Shown here piece after piece: positions 45,060-51,223 of a stretch of 51,223 bases of DNA; positions within the stretch are counted from its first letter, which is position 1, and each line of letters opens with the position of its first letter. The position numbers and the translations under genes were made by a program. Below the pieces are notes generated by a model that was not told the DNA's origin, did not search any database, and saw nothing but the letters and a program-made list of their open reading frames with translations. Source of the stretch: Gonium pectorale (lineage: Eukaryota; Chlorophyta; Chlorophyceae; Chlamydomonadales; Volvocaceae); assembly GCA_001584585.1 (NCBI GenBank), contig LSYV01000003.1, positions 3,258,062 to 3,309,284 of the forward strand, written 5' to 3'.

Positions 45060-47752
45060 TCACGCGGACGCCGGCGCCGGCGCCGCTCCGCTGCCGCCCT
45101 CCTTTTGCCCCTCTGCTTGCTGCTGCTGCTGCTGCTCTTTCCGCTTTTGCCACCTCTCCATCGCCGCTTGCGCCTCGTCCGCCATTCGACGCTCGTCCCT
45201 GTCCATCACCAGCCCGCCCTGGCGCACCACGCCGCCCACCGCGGCTCCCAGCAGCCACACCAGCAGCGCCGCCGCCTTGAGGCCGGGGTTGCCGCTGACC
45301 CACAAGGCGGCCCCCGCCAGGAAGAGCGACACGAAGAAGGCACCGAAGACGGCCGCGGCGGTGAGCGAGGTGCGCTCCAGGCCTACTTGGTCCATGCCTG
45401 CCGGGCGGAAGGCATGGAGAGCTTTCGGTTACAGCTCGAGTAGGCCACACAGCTGGCGCCGAGTGAACCTTCTTTCTGCCACGTGGGACGTAGGGTAACG
45501 CCATGCTCCTTCGCCACTACGCGAGACATCGCACAGCCTCGTTCACTGTAGGCGCCCATGTCGACCCGCCCGACACCGGCCGTCTCGCGCTCCTCACTTA
45601 CCGGCCTCGTCCGCGCGGCCTCCGCGCGTAAACACGAAGAGCGACCCGCGGCTCCCCTTGCCCAGCCGTACCCGCTCGTCCAGGTACGTGGTGGACAGCA
45701 CCACTGAGCTGAAGCCGCCTGGGGGAGTAGGATGAGAGCAGGGCCGACGGAGCGGCAACAGAGCCTGGTTACGTAACAGCTTTAGAAGCATTCGCGCAGA
45801 ACCGTATGGGCCCGGAACATGCAAAGAGGAGGGCTGGTGCCACTGCTGGTGCCCCGCTCCGCCAGTTGGGAGACACTAGCGGGCTAAGCGCCGAGCAACG
45901 CGGTAGGATTGCAACGGGCTAGGCAGCAGCGGGCAAGCCATCGGCATGGTATGGCGAAATGGGCCAAGGAACGCCAAGAAAGAACGCCAAGGATATAATG
46001 AGCCTAAGACTCGAGAGTCAAGACCTGCTCATGCGGTTGGCCGGCACCCCTCCTGCGCAAAGATGCAAGAGAGCATCCTACCCCTGTGCGCTTATGAGCC
46101 TATGACACTAGCCTAACGCACTCCAACACTTAGACGGGTGAAGCTGCCGCGTTGTACACGTTTTCCTGTCGTACGCGGGGCACTCTTGACAGCGCATGCA
46201 CTGCACCTGCCAGTATTCCAGGGCCGCCGCCGACAATTAACCCGTAGCCCAGACGCACCTATCCGCAGGTGCAGCTTGTCGGCGACGGTGAGCACGGGCG
46301 GCTCGAACAGCACCTGCACCGTGTCGCCCTGCTCGCCCACGGGCATCACCCGGCCGCGCAGCCCCACGTAGCCGGGCAGGCAGCCAAACAGCTTGAACTC
46401 GACCTGCGGGGTGCGGTGCGCGCACGTGCGGGCGGGCGCTCGAGACACTGGCGGGGCGTACCCGCAGGCTTCCGACGCGGTGCCGGGTCCCAGCCCCATA
46501 CGGCTGCACACCTCAGCCGGCCGCAGGGCCCGACCCTGCCTGGGAGCATGGCTCCCTTGCCACGTAACGACCGCAGCGCCAGCCTGGGGCCTGCGGCGTG
46601 CAAGGGCCCTCAGCCCATTGATGGGCAGCGCCATGTTAGTCCGCACCTGCCTGCCCTCATACCCTCATACGCCATGCCCGGCCTGCCTGGTGTCAGCGGT
46701 CGTACATGACACCCCAGCCCTACCTTGTTGGTCGCAAGGTCGGGCTTCAGGACGCTCTGGAACAGGCCCGCCGTGCGGAAAAGGGCGCGGCCGATGCGTC
46801 CCCGGAAGCGTCCCCCCGCGGCTGCGGGCGAGTGGGCAATCGGGCAGGCCAAAGCTCAAGACAGCTGCCACACACCAGCATAAATACTAAGCCTGAGGCG
46901 CCGGGTACCGAGCCAGTGAGTCTCGCCCACCATGAGCGCAGTCGGCCCTTTCCACGCCCACGCCAGGCCCATGCATGCCTATCCGCTGGCGCCCAAAACA
47001 CTCGTATAGCACGTCTGTGAGGTCACTCGAGGCCATTCAACGCCATTCAAGTGTAGTAAGGGTCACATGCCCATCAAGGTCCGTTCCGTCCAGTCCGTGC
47101 CAGTCCCATTCCCACGCCGATGGCGCCCTCTCCAAGCGCTCATGCCTTCCTCACGCTCCCACTTACGCTCTCCCTGCTGCCCCGAGCGGCCCACACTGGT
47201 GTAGGCCACGTTGTAGTTGCCCCACAGCAGCGGGTTTTCCAGAGGCCGGGGCTGCTGCGCCGACCCCATCGCCTCCAGCCGCTCCAACAGGCCGTCGACG
47301 TGGGCTCGCTGCTCGGGGGTCATGCTCATGCCGCTATCTGCGTAACGGGCAGTGGTTATGCGTGATGTACGGCGTCCGGTGTACCGGCCCAGGTAAGGCC
47401 TGGCAATCGCGCAAACCCTTGGCCCATGAACAACCGATGGCCAATCACGAGGATGCTTACCCGTTCCCTCGATTGCCGCAAGCACCTGGTCCACGAGCGC
47501 GCTGGCCTCCGTTGATGATGGGGATGCCGCATGCGCGCTGGGTGGTTGCTCTCCCACGGGGGCCGCAGACTCCGGTGACACCTCAGCAATGGCAGCGGCA
47601 GATGTGGCGCCGCTGTCTGTGTGGCAGACTAGCTGAGCGCGACGGGAGCGGGTCCCGGCGGGGCCAAAGCCAACGAATGGCCCTCGGAAGCGAGCTCCTG
47701 CGCGCTGCTGTGGTTGATGTAAAGCATACGGCTTTTGGGTCAGCGGCAGCAT
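45060..47752 (-). CDS. Plastid lipid-associated protein (PAP/fibrillin) with C-terminal membrane hairpin
   Basis: Six minus-strand exons (47752-47461, 47337-47167, 46821-46724, 46403-46259, 45718-45602, 45397-45060) join in frame to 386 residues. The N-terminus (MLPLTQKPYAL...RAGARFRG) is basic, Ala/Ser-rich and acid-poor, a chloroplast transit peptide. The PAP/fibrillin fold is seen in NPLLWGNYNVAYTSVG, AGGRFRGRIGRALFRTAGLF, FKLFGCLPGYVGLRGRVMPV, VLFEPPVL and STTYLDERVRLGKGSRGSLF. That last block is the family's DE-x-x-R-x-G-x-G-S/T-x-F core, used in binding lipids and carotenoids at thylakoids and plastoglobules. The last exon adds two hydrophobic helices (AAAVFGAFFVSLFLAGAALW and LKAAALLVWLLGAAVGGVV) and a charged Gln-rich tail, which typical fibrillins lack. 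An upstream in-frame ATG at 47944 exists but reaches almost to the divergent neighbour. Confidence 0.88.
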
Positions 47753-47984
47753 GTCTGTTTTGGAGGGTGCGTACTCGCTGGGTACGTGCAGCAGAAGACT
47801 ACAGCGCAGGTTGAGGAATGCGCATAATGGTGCTGACAAGCGCCTGAGCAAGACTGGGATGCAAAACCGGGGGCCGGTTCTGACCGTTTGCCGGGCAAAC
47901 GAATCATCCCGCACCCTTGCGACATGCTTTCGAGCTCTTTCCAATCATTTCCCTTTTATTCACTATAATACCAGTGTAACAAAA
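47753..47984. promoter_or_regulatory. Divergent promoter between fibrillin and lysine-rich genes
   Basis: A 232-nt spacer lies between two start codons on opposite strands. Just before the plus-strand ATG is an AT-rich leader (CCTTTTATTCACTATAATACC, 47952-47972) with a TATAAT core, then AACAAAAATGAAG, an A-rich start context. The distance is short enough that both genes probably share control sequences. No specific factor site was recognised. Confidence 0.45.
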
Positions 47985-49316
47985 ATGAAGCCCGGTTACG
48001 GTGGCGGAAAGAAGAAGCACAAACAGGCCAAGAAGAAGAAGCAGGCTAAGGATAAGAAGACTGCTGATGCTAAGATGGATGACACAATTGTGTCCTCAGA
48101 CGACGGCATTGACTACACCATCCCGAAGGACACCAGTGTATCGGCGGAGCTCTCGGCCAAGGACCGGCAAAGAGCGAAGGTGTCTCTGAAGGCGGCGCTG
48201 AAGGTCAAGGTGTCACAGCTGAAATCTGCAAGGTAAGCCCGTTGGGCTGTGGCGGCGACGGTCGGCGGCTGGGCCAACGGGGTCGCCTGCCGTGGACTCG
48301 GCCGGGCACTCCACGGGCGGGGCCGCGGGGGTGGAATTCTGTGAACCGCGGGAGTTCAGGGTATCGACGCGCAACAACATAACACGACCCAAGGGCGAAC
48401 TCCACACCCGTCAGCCACCTGCGGCACCACCTCTCCGCCCGACATGGCACCTTTGGGGGCGGCCCCACATTCATGCACCGTAGTCTCGAGCGGCGTGAGC
48501 AGGTGAGCTCTGCGACCAGACCTGGTTTGGGGGCCACACCGCGGCGTGGTGTGCCTGGCCCGTCACACCGGCACGCAACGCCAACGACGTGCCGGTAGCC
48601 GGCTTCGTTTTCTTGTACTGCTGTACAACCCGAGCTGCACCTTGTGGCCTTGCCGACTTGTGGTGACCACCCAATCAATTGCCAATCAGGCAACATACGG
48701 GAGCACACCCTTCCGTATGCCGGCAACGCATGTCCACGCCGTTCCAATCCCAGTCCTGGCTCGCCCATGCGGCCCCTCTGGCCCTATGGCCCCGCCATGA
48801 CGACGCCACCAGTGTCATGGTCTGCAGAAAGGCCATCCGCCAGCAGCATGCCCATACTTGCTCTGCCTGTAGCCGATCGGTCAAGGCGCGGTCCAGCTAA
48901 GGCCGTGGGTTCTTCACACATGCCCGCGTGCGTGCGTGCGTTCATGTGTGCCGACATGTATCGGATCCATCGCCGGGGCAGTGCGTGTGAAGATCCTCCC
49001 CGTACCCTGTCCACGGCTCCTGCACCCCTCTCCGTGTCTCTTCAGACCCTCTGGCCGCCGCACAACCCCAATCTTGCACGACCCTCCGTGCACTCCCACC
49101 GCCCCCAGGGCCAAGCTCACAAAGATTCCCGGCAACAAGGTGGCGCGCAAGGAGGTTTCGGCCGCCAAGCAGGAGGCCCTGTCGGAGCTGGCGGAGCTCA
49201 GTAAAGACAAAAAAAAGAAAAAGAGCAAGAAGAACAAGAAGGGGGCAGGCGGGGCCGCTGGGGCCGCGGCGGCGGGGGCAGGCGCCGGTGACGGCGTCGC
49301 TGCGATGGACGAGTGA
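47985..49316 (+). CDS. Small lysine-rich protein, unknown function
   Basis: Two exons (47985-48232 and 49109-49316, phase 2 intron with GTAAGC donor and CCCCCAG acceptor) give 151 residues. The N-terminus is a Gly/Lys block (MKPGYGGGKKKHKQAKKKKQ) and is followed by a short acidic segment (MDDTIVSSDDGIDY). The middle is a predicted helical stretch (SAELSAKDRQRAKVSLKAAL...KLTKIPGNKVARKEVSAAKQ). Near the end is another run of lysines (KDKKKKKSKKNKKG), then a Gly/Ala tail ending AAMDE. I do not recognise the family. Strongly basic ends with a helical core resemble small nucleolar or ribosome-associated proteins, but that is only a guess. The A-rich start context suggests good expression. The intron is 876 nt and holds a decayed tRNA-like sequence. 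Confidence 0.78.
48861..48950 (+). pseudogene. Decayed tRNA-Ser(GCU)-like sequence in an intron
   Basis: Bases 48871-48914 align closely with the intact tRNA-Ser at 50632. GCCGATCGGTCAAGGCGCGG corresponds to the tRNA's A-box/D arm, and CAGCTAAGGCCGTGGG to its anticodon arm. The anticodon GCT is kept, but the conserved U33 before it is A, one anticodon-stem pair is a wobble, the acceptor ends no longer pair and the T loop (GCGTTCATG) has lost the B-box consensus. It lies in the sense orientation inside the intron of the lysine-rich gene. It is either a dead tRNA copy or the head of a tRNA-derived SINE. Confidence 0.7.
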
Positions 49317-50631
49317 GCACCATTGGGCAGAGTCCTTCCCGCGCGCGGTCCGGACAAGCGAGTGCGTCAACGGCATGCACGAGGCCGCCGGGTGTGGTGC
49401 CGGGGCTAGCCGCGCCTCAAGTCACAGGGGTTGCAGGGGTGCGTGCATGTCCGCTTGCAATCGTGCAGCTGGATGAGGTATGGGTGGCAGGGCGAAGGGC
49501 GGGCTCTGGCTGGGCAGGGCAGGCACTAGGGTCGGCTCTTGGTTACCGCGGGGCAGCAACCAGGGTGGTAGCGAGGGGTGCGGGCGCAGCCCCCAGTATC
49601 TCGAGCCGAGGAAGGCACTGAAGGCCATCCGCCGTAATCGTGGGAGTCCGTCGGGCTGGCTGTAGGGGAATATTGCTAAGGGGGTGCCAGCCTGTGGGGC
49701 GGGCGGGGAGGGGGCTGACGCCCTCTGGGTACTGCGTTACGGGGCCCAGCGAGGGACTTTCAGAGTCGCGAGCATGTTTAGAAGCCTCTCTACGGTCGCA
49801 GGGAGAAAAGGGTGTCGTACTCTGCCATTTGTGACTCCATGTGTACTGAGATGACCTCCGCCATGGCATTCGACCTGATTCCAAACCGGACAAGACCCAT
49901 GCTTGAGGGTAAGTACGACTTTGTGACCAACGTGCTGCTGTGCGGACGTGAGACGGTTCGGACGTGTGAAACAGAGCTGCCGAGGGCGGGAGCTGGCCAG
50001 GTACCGCTCCCCACTTGAAGGCAGGGGGGTTCAGAGCTTCCTTCCCCCGAGGCTGTGGGCTGTAGCTGCTTGCTGCGGCCGCGGCCACTTTGTTGCGTGG
50101 TGATGTGGAGGCACACGCTGTTTCTTTTGTACGGACTAGGTGTGCATCCACCCGAGTGGTGTCTTCCGAATGGAGCGGGAATGCAGCCCCCTTGATGTGC
50201 CCCCGACTCCTCGAGTTTGCCACGGGAGCCCGGAGTGTCGGGGAGCAGGCAAGCTCTGCGACGTAGCCTGCGATTTGGGGAAGACGGGTGCGGCGCTTGG
50301 TGGCCCCTCGAGCCGTCATGCAACGCCAGCACGGCAGGGGGCTGATGGGTTCCAGGTCCTGTACTCTGCCTTACACCGTTACACGCTTGACTGTGGCATA
50401 GGGCTTGTGGTGTCGCCAACTCAGTCGCCGACGAGCGAGCGCATTAGAATACGCCTCTCCTGCCGGCGTCCCCTGCCCCTCCGCGCTCCGCCGCAGTCAT
50501 ACAGTCCCCGACATGGTCCCGACCACGAACGGCGTCGCGCCCCGAGATGCATGAAAAAATCTATTTACTAATAGAAAAGGACAAGTTACCATTTTGGCAT
50601 CGTCGCTTTAGCAGCATGGATATCATGCTCC
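49317..50631. other. Intergenic region before the tRNA gene
   Basis: This is the 3' flank of the lysine-rich gene. Both strands carry open frames of 140-260 codons (for example 49543-50319 minus and 50140-50571 plus). They are low-information, overlap one another and match no family, so I did not call them. No TGTAA was found. An AT-rich stretch (AAAAAATCTATTTACTAATAGAAAAGG) at 50551-50579 precedes the tRNA. Confidence 0.5.
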
Positions 50632-50713
50632 GCACCTGTGGCCGAGTGGTTAAGGCGCGGCCCTGCTAAGGCCGTGGGGTCTCCCCGCGTGCGTTCGAAT
50701 CGCATCGGGTGCG
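50632..50713 (+). tRNA. tRNA-Ser(GCU)
   Basis: Eighty-two nucleotides fold as a class II tRNA. The acceptor arms GCACCTG and CGGGTGC pair over seven positions with one G-T. The D arm carries the A-box TGGCCGAGTGG. The anticodon stem CGGCC/GGCCG encloses the loop CTGCTAA with anticodon GCT, which reads the serine codons AGC and AGU. A long variable arm with TGGGG/CCCCG pairing is typical of serine tRNAs. The T arm has the B-box GTTCGAATC. There is no intron and CCA is not encoded. A TTTT run at 50718-50721 is the expected RNA polymerase III terminator. Confidence 0.95.
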
Positions 50714-50717
50714 TATC

Positions 50718-50721
50718 TTTT
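50718..50721 (+). terminator. RNA polymerase III T-run after tRNA-Ser
   Basis: Four T residues starting five bases past the tRNA discriminator base, the usual position and minimum length for Pol III termination. Confidence 0.7.
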
Positions 50722-50938
50722 GGCCTACGGAGAGGCCTGGGCGACCTATCGACTCCTTGCGCATGAAAGGCACGGGATAAATCGGGGATAATCTCGGTAA
50801 TTTCAGCAATTTCCCGGTGGCAGACCGGGTCTCCCAGCGTCGGGAGAACTGCAACGAAGTCAGTCTCAGACTCTCGCTCTCGGCAGGAAAGAGGAAGGGC
50901 ACCCTTCAGTAGGACGCGCTGCCGTACCCGCCAGCCGC

Positions 50939-51223
50939 ATGGCTCTGGTCTATCGTGGCATGACCGACCCTGTGCTCGGCAGGTACGCGTCGAGCCACGC
51001 TGCGGGCCGTTGGAGCCCTTGGGCTACGGTAGATGAACGGTCGATCAGCAAGGCGTCTGCTGCGGCAAGGCTGGTCAGCGATTGCGCTACGTATGGGCGG
51101 CGGACCCGCACTCAGCTACTGAGAACGCGCTCCATCGGCTCGCGCATGCAACGTGCCTACAGGTCTGCAGCAGCTGCCTGCCACGACGGCATACAGGCCC
51201 GTAGGCAGGGAGCTACCCTGCCT
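50939..51223 (+). CDS. Possible start of a further gene, open to the window edge
   Basis: From the ATG at 50939 (context CCGCATGG) the frame stays open for 95 codons to the last base of the window, beginning MALVYRGMTDPVLGRYAS. The translation is basic and Ser/Ala/Arg-rich (SISKASAAARLVSDC, LLRTRSIGSRMQRAYRSAAA) and matches no family I know. An alternative reading is a short first exon ending at the GTACGC donor at 50983. Long open frames arise by chance in GC-rich DNA, so this is tentative. Confidence 0.3.
   Translation, partial: MALVYRGMTDPVLGRYASSHAAGRWSPWATVDERSISKASAAARLVSDCATYGRRTRTQLLRTRSIGSRMQRAYRSAAAACHDGIQARRQGATLP

Noticed and set aside
49543..50319. A 258-codon minus-strand ORF (and the overlapping 49790-50419 frame)
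   Set aside because: Low-information Ser/Pro/Arg-rich translation, no domain, no promoter or poly(A) signal, and competing open frames on both strands.
50140..50571. A 143-codon plus-strand ORF upstream of the tRNA
   Set aside because: No recognisable domain and no phase-compatible neighbouring exon.

Overview
The window looks like nuclear DNA of a green alga of the Chlamydomonas/Volvox group (Chlorophyceae). It is GC-rich and nearly every gene is broken by spliceosomal introns with GT-AG borders. TGTAA motifs, the usual poly(A) signal of this group, follow several genes. Gene content also fits: a chloroplast photosystem II S4 protein, a plastid fibrillin, a PLATZ factor, and long Ala/Gly/Pro-rich disordered tails. 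All gene models were spliced by hand. In each one, exon lengths and intron phases add up to an intact reading frame, and I checked the joined protein against remembered family patterns, not a database.

Region 1 (1-8389) holds two tandem paralogues of a repeat protein with a probable right-handed beta-helix. The left copy is cut by the window edge. The right copy is complete: three exons encode an N-terminal U-box split by an intron, then a long Pro/Gln-rich linker with nuclear-localisation-like and SUMO-interaction-like motifs, then the beta-helix. This U-box/beta-helix protein is the strongest candidate here for an undescribed system. Region 2 (10112-17493) has a divergent pair: an SLC37-type sugar-phosphate/glycerol-3-phosphate transporter (minus) and a chloroplast photosystem II S4-domain protein (plus).

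Region 3 (18736-30343) has two minus-strand genes. One is a 16-exon membrane LRR receptor-like protein with two LRR N-terminal cap domains and no visible kinase. The other is the ribosome-biogenesis WD40 protein UTP7. UTP7 starts 368 bp from prefoldin subunit 6, which runs the other way. Region 4 (30712-43762) is all plus strand: prefoldin 6, a FAM184-like coiled-coil protein of 16 exons, and a PLATZ zinc-finger protein.

Region 5 (45060-51223) holds a plastid fibrillin (PAP) with an unusual C-terminal two-helix membrane anchor (minus). Divergent from it is a small lysine-rich protein whose intron carries a decayed tRNA-Ser-like sequence. A sound tRNA-Ser(GCU) follows, then an open frame that runs off the right edge. 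Apart from the divergent pairs, the genes do not form an obvious common pathway, as expected for nuclear algal DNA.
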